Positions 1 to 13,830 of a stretch of 64,000 nucleotides of DNA are shown one piece after another (position 1 is the first letter of the stretch; the number at the start of each line of letters is the position of its first letter). The notes beneath the pieces are model-generated. The model was not told the DNA's origin. It searched no databases and worked only from the letters and a program-made list of their open reading frames with translations. The stretch is from Cyanophora paradoxa (taxonomy: Eukaryota; Glaucocystophyceae; Cyanophorales; Cyanophoraceae): assembly GCA_004431415.1 (NCBI GenBank), contig QPMI01000706.1, positions 1 through 64,000 on the forward strand. The letters are read 5' to 3'. The position numbers and the translations under genes are program-made.

Positions 1-3000
1 ATTGATTGTGAAACACCTAGAGGTGTCATACTCACGGCTTTAAAAGAAAATGGAAAAATACTAATTTCGTTAAAAGACCGATTAGTTGGACGCGTTCTTT
101 TACATAATCTTTATCATCCAAAAACTCACTCACTTATTGCACAAAAGAATGAAAGTATATCCGTTTTACTTGCAGATGATATTATAAAAGCTGGTTTAAA
201 AGAAGTTTGGATCCGTTCGCCATTAACTTGTAAAGCAACTCGTTCTGTTTGTCAATATTGTTATGGGTGGAACTTAGCTCATGGGCGATTAGTTGAATTA
301 GGTGAAGCTGTTGGTATTATTGCAGCTCAATCAATTGGAGAACCTGGAACTCAATTAACAATGAGAACATTTCATACAGGAGGAGTATTTACTGCAGAAG
401 TAGCAAAACAAATAACAGCACCATTTCCTGGTCGAATTTATTATCCATTAAATACTACATTCCGAGAAATTCGTACTCGATATGGAGATAATGCTTGGTG
501 GGTAGAGAATAACGCTAAATTAAGATTAGAAGGAGAAAATGGAAAACGAGTCTCTTTTAATTTAACTCAAGGATCAATTATTCGTATTAAAGATCAATCT
601 TGGGTAGAAACAAATGATTTATTAGCTGAAATTGCTTCAACTGCTCCAAATACTAGACGTGCAAAAGAAAAAACAACTCGTGAACTACGAACTGATATTG
701 CAGGAGAAGTTTATTTTCAAAATTTAGAAATTGATGAAGCAGGAGGACAAGTTGATACTGCTGGGGGATCGATTTGGATTTTAGGAGGAAATGTTTATAA
801 TTTATCCTCAAACTTTGATGTGATATTAAAAAATGGTGATTTTATTTTAAATGGTTCAATATTAGCCCGGACACAATTTATTAGTCAGTATGGAGGATAT
901 GTTAGACTGACTGATGATAATTTAACTGTTGAAGTCATTCCAGCTTCTTTAAAAATTCAAAATGCTAAAATTTTCATAGATGAAACAGATCAACCGTGTC
1001 TACATTTTAAGAATAATGAAACATTTGAATTAAAAATCCAAAATGAGACCCAATTAAAACATGGACAAGTAGTTGCCGAACGTTATTTGACTACAGAAAT
1101 GGGTGGAATTATTCGTTACGCCGATTTAGATGCTAAAACAACAAATAAAAATGGATATGAAATAACTAAATCTGGAAGTTTATTATGGATTCCAGAAGAA
1201 ACTCATGAAGTCAATACAGAAGCGAAAAATGTTTTAGTTAAAAATGGACAATATATTCCGAGTGGAACTCAATTAATTAAAAATAAAAAAATTCGAAACA
1301 AGCATAGTGGAGTTGTTGAATTAGTTCATAAAAAAAATTTTGTTATAGAGATTATTATTAAACCTGGAATTGTTTTGAAAATAAAAAATAATGTTTCATT
1401 TTCAAAAAAAGCTAAACGTTTCATACAACCAGGTGAATATCTTTTTTCAAAATTTGTAGTTGAAGATCTACGTTATTTAGATTACATCATAACATCAACA
1501 GGAATAATATTATTATTACGTCCAGTTGTTGAATATAAAGTTGAATCACCAAAAACAATAATTAGAGATGATAAAAATCATCTAAAAATTTCTAGTATTC
1601 AATCAATTTTATATAAAGATGGAGAACGGATTAAATCAGTTCAAGGGATTGAATTATTTAAAATTCAATTAAAATTACAGGTTAGAAAAGGTCTTAAACA
1701 TTTACCAATAAAAACGAATTTTATTCCATCAAGTCAAAATTCATTTGAATTAGAGTTTTTAATTATTGAATCTATTTTGCCAAAAAATGATAAGTATTTT
1801 GATTCAACCGTTTTAGAATCATTAGCAAAAGCTCAAACTAAAATTCTAGTAAAAAATAATCAATTAGTAAAAAAAGGAGAGTTGATTGCTCAAATTGAAA
1901 TTATTTCAATTAATCAAGGAGAAATTCGTTGGATTGGTGATAATACGGCAAAACAAATTCGTCGTCTTTTATTAATAACGGAAAAACAAATTGTAACTAT
2001 TCCAATTCAAAATTTAACGAAATTAAAAAATAAAAATTTAAATTTAGGAAATTTTATTCGAGCTGGAGAAGAAATTGAAGAAACAATAAAAATTCCTAAT
2101 TCGGGTCAAATAATTGAAATAACATCAACTTATATTCGATTACGCATATCAAGACCTTATTTAATTTCAGCTCGGGCCATTATTCGAGTACTTACAGGAG
2201 ACTTAGTACAATCTGGAGAAAGTTTAGCTTTATTAGTATTTGAACGCGCAAAAACAGGTGATATTATTCAAGGTTTACCTCGAATCGAAGAATTATTAGA
2301 AGCTCGAAAACCAAAAGACAATTGTGTTTTATCCACTCATCCAGGGTTTACTCAACTTTATTATAGTGAAACTATTGAATTAAAAATTAAAAGTTTAGAT
2401 AAAATCAATACCTTGTTAGAATTACAACCTGGTGTTTTCCCAACTGTAACAAATAATCAGTTTATTGAAGCTGGTGCTCCATTAAGTGAAGGAGATATTA
2501 GTGTACATGAAATTCTTGAAATCTTCTTTAATTTATATTTTAAAAATCGAGTAAATTGTCTTTCTTTAGCTGATGCTATTCATTTAAGTTTACAAAAAAT
2601 TCAGCAATTTTTAGTAAGTGAAGTACAATCCGTTTATCAATCACAAGGAATTGATATTTCTGATAAACATATTGAAATTATTATAAAACAAATGACTAAT
2701 AAAGTAAAAATCGAAGAAGGAGGAGATACAACTTTATTACCAAATGAACTTATTGAATTTCAACAAATTGAAAAAATGAATGAAAAATTTAGTACTTCTA
2801 ATGGACAACTAGCAAGCTATACTCCTATTTTATTAGGAATAACTAAATCATCTTTAAATACTCAAAGCTTTATTTCTGCAGCAAGTTTCCAAGAAACAAC
2901 TCGTGTTTTAGCAAAAGCCGCTGTAGAAGGTAAAATTGATCAATTACGTGGATTAAAAGAAAATGTTATTATTGGAAATTTAATTCCAGCAGGAACTGGA

Positions 3001-3138
3001 TTTAGTGCTTATAATGATAATGCTGTTTTTCAAAATGAAGATATTGAATCAATTGAAGTAAAAACTTCTGTATTGAATTCACCAGCAGAGAGTGATACGA
3101 ATTCTGATTTAGATGATATTATTTTAAATAAAGATTAA
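1..3138 (+). CDS. rpoC2: RNA polymerase beta'' subunit, 5' end cut by window
   Basis: C-terminal portion of the split beta' subunit of the bacterial-type plastid RNA polymerase. The frame is open from base 1, so the gene begins outside the window; the first internal ATG at 361 is not the start. Visible landmarks are the zinc-binding cysteines (DCETPRG, then CKATRSVCQYCYGW), followed by GIIAAQSIGEPGTQLTMRTF, the conserved beta' trigger/bridge region. The middle is a long lysine- and isoleucine-rich insertion typical of cyanobacterial and plastid RpoC2. The C-terminal block (GLPRIEELLEARKPK, then FISAASFQETTRVLAKAAVEG) is well conserved. It lies upstream of rps2 and atpHGFDA, the usual cyanobacterial and plastid order. 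Confidence 0.97.
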   Translation: MDCETPRGVILTALKENGKILISLKDRLVGRVLLHNLYHPKTHSLIAQKNESISVLLADDIIKAGLKEVWIRSPLTCKATRSVCQYCYGWNLAHGRLVELGEAVGIIAAQSIGEPGTQLTMRTFHTGGVFTAEVAKQITAPFPGRIYYPLNTTFREIRTRYGDNAWWVENNAKLRLEGENGKRVSFNLTQGSIIRIKDQSWVETNDLLAEIASTAPNTRRAKEKTTRELRTDIAGEVYFQNLEIDEAGGQVDTAGGSIWILGGNVYNLSSNFDVILKNGDFILNGSILARTQFISQYGGYVRLTDDNLTVEVIPASLKIQNAKIFIDETDQPCLHFKNNETFELKIQNETQLKHGQVVAERYLTTEMGGIIRYADLDAKTTNKNGYEITKSGSLLWIPEETHEVNTEAKNVLVKNGQYIPSGTQLIKNKKIRNKHSGVVELVHKKNFVIEIIIKPGIVLKIKNNVSFSKKAKRFIQPGEYLFSKFVVEDLRYLDYIITSTGIILLLRPVVEYKVESPKTIIRDDKNHLKISSIQSILYKDGERIKSVQGIELFKIQLKLQVRKGLKHLPIKTNFIPSSQNSFELEFLIIESILPKNDKYFDSTVLESLAKAQTKILVKNNQLVKKGELIAQIEIISINQGEIRWIGDNTAKQIRRLLLITEKQIVTIPIQNLTKLKNKNLNLGNFIRAGEEIEETIKIPNSGQIIEITSTYIRLRISRPYLISARAIIRVLTGDLVQSGESLALLVFERAKTGDIIQGLPRIEELLEARKPKDNCVLSTHPGFTQLYYSETIELKIKSLDKINTLLELQPGVFPTVTNNQFIEAGAPLSEGDISVHEILEIFFNLYFKNRVNCLSLADAIHLSLQKIQQFLVSEVQSVYQSQGIDISDKHIEIIIKQMTNKVKIEEGGDTTLLPNELIEFQQIEKMNEKFSTSNGQLASYTPILLGITKSSLNTQSFISAASFQETTRVLAKAAVEGKIDQLRGLKENVIIGNLIPAGTGFSAYNDNAVFQNEDIESIEVKTSVLNSPAESDTNSDLDDIILNKD

Positions 3139-3285
3139 AATCGAGTTAGCAAGAATTAATGTAATAAACGATATTGATTAAATTTCATTAATTTCGTTAA
3201 TAACTCAAAAATCAACTTAAAAAAGTTATTTTTTTTTATTAAAAAACAAGTTTCAATAATTTATTTTTTAAAAGGAGTTTATATA

Positions 3286-3987
3286 ATGGCAATTGTTACG
3301 TTAGATGAAATGTTAGAAGCCGGTGTACATTTTGGGCATCAATCAAGACGTTGGAATCCTAAAATGTCACAATATATTTTTACTGAACGAAATGGTATTC
3401 ATATTATCGATTTAGTTCAAACTGCTCAGTTATTAGCTGAAGCATATGATTTCTTACGTATTTCAGCTGAAGAAGGTAAAAAAGTTCTTTTTATTGGTAC
3501 AAAACGACAAGCCGCAAATATTATTGCACAAGAAGCTACGCGTTGTGGAGCATTTTATATTAATCAACGTTGGTTAGGTGGAACATTAACCAACTGGACT
3601 ACAATTCAAAGTCGTGTTGAATATCTTAAAGAACTTGAAATGCGCGAAGAAAGTGGTGCATTAGATTTATTACCAAAAAAAGAAGCTGCGATCTTACGTC
3701 GTCAACTTGAAAAATTACGTAAATCTTTAGGTGGGATTCAAACTATGCGTCATATCCCGGACATCGTAGTAATTGTAGATCAAAAACGTGAGAATAATGC
3801 TGTTCAAGAATGTAAAAAATTAAATATTCCGATTATTGCATTATTAGATACCAATTCTGATCCAGATGTTGTTGATATTCCTATTCCTGGAAATGATGAT
3901 GCTATTCGTTCCATTAAATTAATTATTGGAAAACTAGCGGATGCTATTTTAGAAGGTTCACATACTAAAACTTCCTCAGCAGAATAA
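3286..3987 (+). CDS. rps2: Ribosomal protein S2
   Basis: Small-subunit protein uS2, 233 residues, full length. It begins [19 protein letters not shown] and carries the S2 signature blocks [29 protein letters not shown] and [15 protein letters not shown] good ribosome-binding site (aaaggag, 3271-3277) sits 8 bases before the ATG. The gene lies between rpoC2 and the ATP synthase genes and is followed by a strong hairpin, so it probably ends the rpo-rps2 transcript. Confidence 0.98.
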   Translation: MAIVTLDEMLEAGVHFGHQSRRWNPKMSQYIFTERNGIHIIDLVQTAQLLAEAYDFLRISAEEGKKVLFIGTKRQAANIIAQEATRCGAFYINQRWLGGTLTNWTTIQSRVEYLKELEMREESGALDLLPKKEAAILRRQLEKLRKSLGGIQTMRHIPDIVVIVDQKRENNAVQECKKLNIPIIALLDTNSDPDVVDIPIPGNDDAIRSIKLIIGKLADAILEGSHTKTSSAE

Positions 3988-4001
3988 ATTCAATTTCATA
4001 T

Positions 4002-4046
4002 AAACTTTTAGATTAAAATTATTTTTAATCTAAAAGTTTTTTTTAA
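4002..4046 (+). terminator. Hairpin terminator after rps2
   Basis: Perfect 16-bp inverted repeat (4002-4017 with 4024-4039) and a run of T immediately after, the form of an intrinsic terminator. In plastids it could equally protect the 3' end of the rps2 mRNA. Confidence 0.75.
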
Positions 4047-4116
4047 CTAATTGCATAAAATAAATAAATTTTAAACTAAAACTGGTTATCTTTCTTTATT
4101 AAGAAAAAAAAATTAA

Positions 4117-4374
<258 letters not shown>

Positions 4375-4389
4375 ACAAAAATGATCGTC

Positions 4390-4424
4390 AGATAATTAGT
4401 CTTAATTATTAAGACTAATTATCT
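4390..4424 (+). terminator. Hairpin between atpH and atpG
   Basis: Perfect 15-bp stem (4390-4404 with 4410-4424) and 5-base loop in the atpH-atpG spacer. Only a short T run follows, so it is more likely an attenuator or RNA-processing/stability element giving excess atpH mRNA than an absolute stop. Confidence 0.6.
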
Positions 4425-4480
4425 TTCATTAAACGGAAGAAAAATATATTGTCAAATTAGCTTAGAATCAGGTAATTGAA

Positions 4481-4975
4481 ATGACACAATGGATAATTTG
4501 GCTAGCAATTGAAACCGAAGCTGCAAAGCCAGAAGGTGGGTTGTTTGATTTTGATGCAACATTACCTGTAATGATGGTTCAATTATTAGTCTTAATGCTA
4601 ATATTAAATGCTGTTTTTTATAAACCGCTAATTAAAATTTTAGATGAACGAAAAGAATATATTCAATCTAATTTTAATGAAGCAGAAAAATGTTTAGCAC
4701 AAGCTGCTGAATTAACAACACAGTATGAAACAAAAATAACAGATGCTCGTCAAAACGCGTCTAAACTTACAAATACTACACGTAGTGAAATTCAAAGATT
4801 TGTAAGTGAAAAATTAGAAGAAGCTCAAAAGAAAGCAGATAGCGAATTAGCTTCTGCCACTAATAAATTAGAACTTCAAAAAGATGAAGCATTAAAATCT
4901 TTAGAATCCGAAGTACAAACTTTAAGTACTAAAATTCTAGAGAAACTTTTAGGTATTCAAATAGCTAATACATAA
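4481..4975 (+). CDS. atpG: ATP synthase CF0 subunit b'
   Basis: Second stator-stalk subunit (b', also called subunit II) of the thylakoid ATP synthase, 164 residues. A short N-terminal segment (GGLFDFDATLPVMM) precedes one membrane helix (about residues 29-46) and a long charged coiled coil, the order expected for b'. Plants have moved this gene to the nucleus; it stays in the plastid in glaucophytes and red algae. It lies between atpH and atpF on the same strand. Confidence 0.95.
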   Translation: MTQWIIWLAIETEAAKPEGGLFDFDATLPVMMVQLLVLMLILNAVFYKPLIKILDERKEYIQSNFNEAEKCLAQAAELTTQYETKITDARQNASKLTNTTRSEIQRFVSEKLEEAQKKADSELASATNKLELQKDEALKSLESEVQTLSTKILEKLLGIQIANT

Positions 4976-5034
4976 TTTCTTTTGGCGATGTATGTTGAAT
5001 AGCAGATGCCAGTAGTATAGATTGGGGATTAACA

Positions 5035-5592
5035 ATGAATCTAATAAATTCAACAAAAATATTTTCATCGCTCATGATAGCTTCAGTTGAAAATAATACC
5101 GCAATTTTTAGTTTAAATACTGATATTCTTGAAACAAATCTGATCAACCTGTTAGTTATTTTCTTTTTATTAATTTATCAAGGTCGACCATTTTTTACCG
5201 CTCTTCTTGAAGAACGTCGTAAAACAGTACTTGATAAAATCAAAAAGTCAGAAAATAGTTATAACGAAGCATTAGAGAAATTAAAAGAAGCAAAAAGTAA
5301 ACTTGCTCAAGCTGAATTAGCAGCAAAGCAAATTTACGAAGAAGCTGAAGCGGTAGCTGAATCCATTAAGAAAACTGGGTTAGCACAATTAGAAAAAGAT
5401 ATTAAGCGTATTGAAGAAACAACACAAGCAAGTATCAATACTCAACAATTATCAGTAATCACTTATTTACGTCAGCAAGTTGCTTTATTAGCACTTCGAC
5501 GCGTTGTTTCTCAACTTAAAAATTATTTAAAACCTGAACTTCATAGTCAATTTATCGATCGTAAAATTCTTCAATTAAGAAAACAAAAATGA
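5035..5592 (+). CDS. atpF: ATP synthase CF0 subunit b
   Basis: Stator-stalk subunit b (subunit I), 185 residues. A short N-terminal region leads into one membrane helix (NLINLLVIFFLLIY, about 35-48), then RPFFTALLEERRKTVLDKI and a long charged coiled coil that reaches the top of F1. There is no intron, unlike land-plant atpF. Its TGA stop overlaps the atpD ATG in ATGA (5589-5592), which suggests coupled translation. Confidence 0.96.
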   Translation: MNLINSTKIFSSLMIASVENNTAIFSLNTDILETNLINLLVIFFLLIYQGRPFFTALLEERRKTVLDKIKKSENSYNEALEKLKEAKSKLAQAELAAKQIYEEAEAVAESIKKTGLAQLEKDIKRIEETTQASINTQQLSVITYLRQQVALLALRRVVSQLKNYLKPELHSQFIDRKILQLRKQK

Positions 5593-6149
5593 AACAAAGT
5601 GCTGTCGTTTCGAAGATAACTCAACCTTATGCGGAAGCATTATTAGAAATGGCTCAAAAATACGATATTGTTGAGACTGTTAATAATGATATTACGCTGA
5701 TATTAAATTGTCTTCAAAATTCAACAAAGTTACAACAATTTCTTGCAAATCCCTTAGTAAAAAAATCTTCGAAGAAAAATTTTTTTGAAAAGACCCTTGC
5801 AAAAGAAATTCACCCGTATACTTTCAAATTTTTACTGTTAGTTATTGATAGAGGCCGTATTTCTTGTTTAGAAATTATTGCTCAAAAATATCAATCACTA
5901 ATTTTAAAATTAACTAAGACTGAATTAGCTGAAGTTGTTACAGCTGTTCCTCTTTCGAGTGAACAAGAAGCTGCACTTAATAATATTATTAAAGAATTAA
6001 CCAATGCTAATGAAGTTAAATTAGTTTTTAAAATCGATCAAAATTTAATCGGTGGTTTTATTATAAATATTGGATCAAAAGTTGTTGATGCTAGTTTATT
6101 AGGTCAATTACTTAGAATCGGAAATTATTTAGGATTAGAAACCGTTTAA
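5589..6149 (+). CDS. atpD: ATP synthase CF1 subunit delta
   Basis: Delta subunit (OSCP family), 186 residues, linking the top of F1 to the stator. It starts within the 4-base overlap with atpF. Family features are YAEALLEMAQKYD near the N-terminus, FLANPLVKKSSKKNF, FLLLVIDRGRI and the C-terminal ETVNPLIGG-like block (KIDQNLIGGFIINIGSKVVDASLLGQL, shown here by position 156-177). Plastid-encoded in this lineage, nuclear in plants. Confidence 0.96.
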   Translation: MKQSAVVSKITQPYAEALLEMAQKYDIVETVNNDITLILNCLQNSTKLQQFLANPLVKKSSKKNFFEKTLAKEIHPYTFKFLLLVIDRGRISCLEIIAQKYQSLILKLTKTELAEVVTAVPLSSEQEAALNNIIKELTNANEVKLVFKIDQNLIGGFIINIGSKVVDASLLGQLLRIGNYLGLETV

Positions 6150-6190
6150 TTTTTTATTCAAACTACATAATTTTTTAAATCTTAAATTAG

Positions 6191-7715
<1,525 letters not shown>

Positions 7716-7717
<2 letters not shown>

Positions 7718-7778
7718 ATTAATTAAAATAATATTGATCAAATTTTATTAATTTGATCAATATTATTTTAATTAATTT
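7716..7778 (+). terminator. 28-bp perfect hairpin at the end of atpA
   Basis: Arms 7716-7743 and 7751-7778 pair without mismatch around a 7-base loop; the first arm starts inside the atpA TAA codon (7715-7717). There is no T run outside the stem beyond the arm itself, so transcript 3'-end stabilisation is as likely as termination. Confidence 0.75.
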
Positions 7779-7905
7779 GAATATTTCTTAAAAAAAAATT
7801 TTACAAATTGTTAGTAATTAAATTACAATAATCATAAAAAAACTTTTTATAAAATAATTTTATTTGTTTTAAATTTTGAATAATATTTAAATTCATTTTC
7901 TAGGT

Positions 7906-8553
7906 ATGATTAATTCAAAAAATAATAGTCCGATTGAAATTAGTATTATTGATTATCAAATGGGGAATCTCTATTCGGTATGTAAAGGAATTGAGAGATC
8001 CGGTGGCATTCCAAAAATAATTAATTCTGCTGAAGAAATTAAAAAAGCAACTGCACTAATTCTTCCTGGTGTTGGATCTTTTGATCCAGCAATGAAACAA
8101 TTAAAAAAACAAGATTTAATTAATCCTATTAAAGATGCAATCTCAGAAAAAAAACCCTTTTTAGGAATTTGCTTAGGCTTACATTTATTGTTTGAAGAAA
8201 GTGAGGAAGGTATAGAATCAGGATTAGGTATTTTATCAGGTTCAGTAAAAAGAATAAAGAATGAACCCGAAATTACAATTCCTCACATGGGGTGGAATCA
8301 ATTACAATTAACAAATCCTAAATGTTATTTATGGGATGGATTAACAAAATATCCTTGGGTTTACTTTGTTCATTCTTATTTTGCCCAACCAAAAAATCCA
8401 AACGTTATTGCTGCAGCAGTAACTCATGGAACTCAACAAGTAACAGCAGCAATTCAATATGAAAATATTTCTGCTGTTCAATTTCATCCTGAAAAATCTG
8501 CTTCTATTGGGTTACATATGTTAAATAATTTTGTTCAACAAAGTTGTAATTAG
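7906..8553 (+). CDS. hisH: Imidazole glycerol phosphate synthase, glutamine amidotransferase subunit
   Basis: HisH supplies ammonia from glutamine to HisF for the fifth step of histidine synthesis. 215 residues. Class I amidotransferase features are present: oxyanion-loop region ILPGVGSFDPA (about 52-62), nucleophile Cys89 in FLGICLGLHLLFEESEEG, and the His194-Glu196 pair in QFHPEKSAS. YFVHSYF matches the HisH interdomain region. HisF is not in the window and is probably nuclear. The gene stands alone, ended by a hairpin shared with convergent petG. hisH is a known glaucophyte plastid gene. The start ATG lacks a clear ribosome-binding site. Confidence 0.93.
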   Translation: MINSKNNSPIEISIIDYQMGNLYSVCKGIERSGGIPKIINSAEEIKKATALILPGVGSFDPAMKQLKKQDLINPIKDAISEKKPFLGICLGLHLLFEESEEGIESGLGILSGSVKRIKNEPEITIPHMGWNQLQLTNPKCYLWDGLTKYPWVYFVHSYFAQPKNPNVIAAAVTHGTQQVTAAIQYENISAVQFHPEKSASIGLHMLNNFVQQSCN

Positions 8554-8573
8554 CTATATTTTTATAAAAAATA

Positions 8574-8615
8574 AATAACAAGAAAAACCATAAATTTATG
8601 GTTTTTTTTGTTATT
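8574..8615. terminator. Bidirectional hairpin between hisH and petG
   Basis: 21-bp stem (8574-8594 with 8595-8615, one G-T pair, effectively a 4-base loop) with an A run on one side and a T run on the other, so it can act for hisH on + and petG on -. Confidence 0.75.
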
Positions 8616-8639
8616 AAATACATAATTTAATAATTAAAT

Positions 8640-8753
8640 TTAGAATTCAAATTGGTTTCCGCGACGATATTGTAAATATGCTGCAACAAATAAACCAATT
8701 AAAGTTACGGGAATTAAACCCAGAACAATTCCAGAAAGTAAAGGTTCTACCAT
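8640..8753 (-). CDS. petG: Cytochrome b6f subunit V
   Basis: Small single-helix subunit of cytochrome b6f, 37 residues, translated by eye from the minus strand: starts [15 protein letters not shown] and ends [12 protein letters not shown], a near-exact match to known PetG. One hydrophobic helix spans almost the whole chain. It is transcribed divergently from sufB across about 270 bases of AT-rich spacer in which I see no other gene. Confidence 0.96.
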
Positions 8754-8999
8754 TTAAATATCCTATAAATATTTTAATTTCTTTTTATTTTATATCTTTT
8801 CTTTGTTAATGAAAACATTTTTTTTTTAATTAAGTAATAAAAATAGCTTTATTTTTAAATAAAGATTAATGAATTTTAATTAAGATCTATAACTAAAAAT
8901 CTATTTTGCTATTTTGAATATTTAAAAAATGGTTAATTTTGAAATTAAGTTAATAATTAAAACATATTTAAGTCAGGTTTTTAACTTATTAAATAATAA

Positions 9000-11260
<2,261 letters not shown>

Positions 11261-11263
<3 letters not shown>

Positions 11264-11322
11264 TTTAAAATAAAAAAAGAAAATTTACAAATCTGTAAAT
11301 TTTCTTTTTTTATTTTAAATTA
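11261..11322. terminator. 29-bp perfect hairpin spanning the whole sufC/rps20 spacer
   Basis: Arms 11261-11289 and 11294-11322 pair perfectly around the 4-base loop aatc. The arms contain the stop codons of both convergent genes (sufC TAA at 11261, rps20 TAA at 11322-11320 on -). A/T runs within each arm suit termination in both directions. Confidence 0.85.
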
Positions 11323-11607
11323 TTTTTTAATCACATTATATTTTAAAGCAAGTTTTGATTTCATTCTTGCAGCTTTATTGGAATGATAAACACCACGTTT
11401 AACGGCTTTATCAATTTTACTATATACAATTCCTAATGTTGTTTGTATATTTTCAACTCCGTTAGAATTTGGTGCATTTGTATAATCACTTAAAACTTTT
11501 AAATATTTTTTAATAAAAGTTTTAACAACAGATTTATAAGCACAATTACGAATACGATTTCGTTCGATTGTTTTGATTCTTTTTATTGCAGATTTGGTAT
11601 TTGCCAC
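11320..11607 (-). CDS. rps20: Ribosomal protein S20
   Basis: Small-subunit protein bS20, 95 residues. The N-terminus MANTKSAIKRIKTIERNR and the C-terminal GVYHSNKAARMKSKLA are the family hallmarks. Strongly basic three-helix protein. Lost from green plastids but kept in red algal and glaucophyte plastids. Convergent with sufC. Confidence 0.95.
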   Translation of the reverse strand: MANTKSAIKRIKTIERNRIRNCAYKSVVKTFIKKYLKVLSDYTNAPNSNGVENIQTTLGIVYSKIDKAVKRGVYHSNKAARMKSKLALKYNVIKK

Positions 11608-11739
11608 GATTTTTTATCTATTATAAGTATTAACTTAATTAGTATAACAGATTTTTAGTATTTTAGTTATAAAATAAATAATTTTAAATATGATATTAGA
11701 ACAGTTATTAATTAATAAAAGCAAGTTTATTAGAAATAA

Positions 11740-11783
11740 ATTAGGATTTTTATTTAAAATTTCATTTTAAATAAAAACCCTAA
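11740..11783 (-). terminator. Hairpin downstream of petN
   Basis: 20-bp stem (11740-11759 with 11764-11783, one G-T pair) lying just beyond the petN stop on the minus strand. Likely 3' end of the petN transcript. Confidence 0.6.
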
Positions 11784-11803
11784 TTTTTTAAGTTAAATCT
11801 AAA

Positions 11804-11893
11804 TTAAAAGCCGTTTCTACCCCAAACAACAAGACTTAAAGAAAATGTGAAACTTGCCATTAATGCAGCCCAGCCTAAACTAAGAATATCCAT
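11804..11893 (-). CDS. petN: Cytochrome b6f subunit VIII
   Basis: Smallest cytochrome b6f subunit, 29 residues, read by eye on the minus strand: [17 protein letters not shown]..., ending [10 protein letters not shown], which is the PetN signature. One membrane helix. Preceded by aactcc on the + strand, i.e. a GGAGTT ribosome-binding site before the ATG on the minus strand. It sits in a 464-base interval between rps20 and ycf51 that otherwise holds only its hairpin. Confidence 0.95.
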   Translation of the reverse strand: MDILSLGWAALMASFTFSLSLVVWGRNGF

Positions 11894-12071
11894 TTTTAAC
11901 TCCAACAAAATAAACTATTTATTTTATTTGTAATATTACCTGAAAAAAATAATCAAATGTTATTTAAATAATTACTATACCAAAAAAAGAATGATATATA
12001 ATTCTTTTTGAATCCTTATTCAAGATAAAAAATTACTTTTGCAATTAAATAAAGCAGGTTAGGTTAAAAAA

Positions 12072-12563
12072 ATGATAGAATTTTCTTTGTTAACAAAAAT
12101 CACCTTAAGTTTTACTATTTTATTTTTAATACTTTCAATTATAAGTATTATTAAAGGTTGGAAGAACCGTTTCCAATTTATCGGAGTCACTTCATTTTCA
12201 GCTTTATTAACAATTTCATTCTTTGTTTTTACTTTTGTTCCTTTCACCCATAAACTAATTCCTGGAGCTGAAAAGTATAAAGTTGTTTTTGATGATGGCG
12301 CAAATCAAATCGTTATAGCTGTTTCCTCAAAATTAAATCAGGATCAATTAGTTGCCACATTAGAACAAGCAGCAAGTGATTTATTCTCTCCGGGTAGGTT
12401 ATCAAGAAACAATAATTCATTTATTATAAAAGCTCGCGCTTTATCTGATTCAATTGGTACAACAAACAATTCTCTTTATCTTGGTGAACTTGATAAAATT
12501 TTAGATTCTAATACAAATGATTTTGAAACAAAAATAAAAATTTTTAATGATTCAACCTTATAG
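12072..12563 (+). CDS. ycf51: Conserved protein Ycf51 (DUF2518)
   Basis: 163 residues. Two N-terminal membrane helices (about 8-27 and 38-57) are followed by a soluble domain. Family landmarks are FQFIGVTSFSALLTISFF, VPFTHKLIPGAEKY, DDGANQIVIAV and QAASDLFSPGRLSR. Known from cyanobacteria, glaucophytes and some nuclear-encoded plant homologues; no firm biochemical role is known to me. It precedes chlI on the same strand by 100 bases, which may or may not mean cotranscription. Confidence 0.88.
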   Translation: MIEFSLLTKITLSFTILFLILSIISIIKGWKNRFQFIGVTSFSALLTISFFVFTFVPFTHKLIPGAEKYKVVFDDGANQIVIAVSSKLNQDQLVATLEQAASDLFSPGRLSRNNNSFIIKARALSDSIGTTNNSLYLGELDKILDSNTNDFETKIKIFNDSTL

Positions 12564-12663
12564 AATTAAAAAAATTCCATTTTTAACCAGTATCAGAAAA
12601 TACAAAAATAGAGTATCATATTTAATAATAAATATTTTTAATTAATCTTATCTTTTAAAAATT

Positions 12664-13707
12664 GTGAAAAATAATAATCGTCCTATTTTTCCGTTTACCG
12701 CTATTGTGGGTCAAGAAGAAATGAAATTAGCTCTTCTGCTAAATATCGTTGACCCAAAAATTGGAGGAGTAATGATTATGGGCGATCGTGGAACAGGAAA
12801 ATCCACGACGATCCGAGCCCTTGCTGATTTATTACCCGAAATTGATATTGTTGCAAATGACCCTTTTAATTCTCACCCAACTGACATTGAATTAATGAGT
12901 GATAACGTGAGACAATTAAAAGAAAATGGTGAAGAAATATCTCTCATTCAAAAAAAAGTTCCAATGATTGATTTACCTTTAGGTGCAACTGAAGATCGAG
13001 TTTGTGGAACAATTGATATTGAAAAAGCATTAACTGAAGGCGTTAAAGCTTTTGAACCCGGTTTATTAGCACAAGCAAATCGAGGGATTTTATATGTTGA
13101 TGAAGTAAATTTATTAGATGATCATTTAGTTGATATTTTATTAGATTCTGCTGCATCTGGGTGGAATACTGTTGAAAGAGAAGGGATTTCCATACGTCAC
13201 CCCGCACGTTTTGTTTTAGTTGGTTCTGGTAATCCAGAAGAAGGAGAATTACGTCCTCAATTATTAGATCGATTTGGAATGCATGCAGAAATTCGTACTG
13301 TTAAAGATCCAACATTACGAGTACAAATTGTAGAAGAACGTTCCGAATTTGATCGTTCCCCAGAGGACTTTTTACAAGAATATAAACTTCAACAAGAAGT
13401 TTTACGTCAACGTATCATAAATGCTCAACAACAATTAAATAACGTTCAATTGAATTACGAAATTAAAGTAAAAATTTCTCAAGTTTGTTCCGAATTAGAT
13501 GTTGATGGTTTACGTGGAGATATTGTAACTAATAGAGCGGCAAAAGCATTAGCTGCTTTTGAAGGTCGAGATGAAGTTACTGTTGATGATGTTTTACGCA
13601 TTATTACATTATGTTTACGTCATCGTTTACGTAAAGATCCATTAGAAGAAATTGATTCTGGTCAAAAAGTTGAAAAAGTTTTTCAAAGAATTTTTTCAAA
13701 TTTATAA
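12664..13707 (+). CDS. chlI: Magnesium chelatase ATPase subunit I
   Basis: AAA+ subunit of the enzyme that inserts Mg into protoporphyrin IX, the first committed step of chlorophyll synthesis. 347 residues. It begins with GTG: the reading [27 protein letters not shown] matches the family from the start. Walker A is [11 protein letters not shown], Walker [12 protein letters not shown], arginine finger/sensor region [16 protein letters not shown]. The partner subunits ChlD and ChlH are presumably nuclear. An A/T-flanked hairpin follows at 13712-13751. Confidence 0.97.
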   Translation: MKNNNRPIFPFTAIVGQEEMKLALLLNIVDPKIGGVMIMGDRGTGKSTTIRALADLLPEIDIVANDPFNSHPTDIELMSDNVRQLKENGEEISLIQKKVPMIDLPLGATEDRVCGTIDIEKALTEGVKAFEPGLLAQANRGILYVDEVNLLDDHLVDILLDSAASGWNTVEREGISIRHPARFVLVGSGNPEEGELRPQLLDRFGMHAEIRTVKDPTLRVQIVEERSEFDRSPEDFLQEYKLQQEVLRQRIINAQQQLNNVQLNYEIKVKISQVCSELDVDGLRGDIVTNRAAKALAAFEGRDEVTVDDVLRIITLCLRHRLRKDPLEEIDSGQKVEKVFQRIFSNL

Positions 13708-13711
13708 ATTT

Positions 13712-13751
13712 AAAAAACCTTTTTTCTAAAGTAAAAAAAAAAAGGTTTTTT
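13712..13751 (+). terminator. Terminator after chlI
   Basis: 14-bp stem (13712-13725 with 13738-13751) made of A/T runs around cct/agg, followed by more T. Good intrinsic-terminator form. Confidence 0.6.
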
Positions 13752-13783
13752 TTTTCTAAAAATTGATGTATAATTATTCTTAG

Positions 13784-13799
13784 GGGCAGTTAGCTCAGC

Positions 13800-13830
<31 letters not shown>

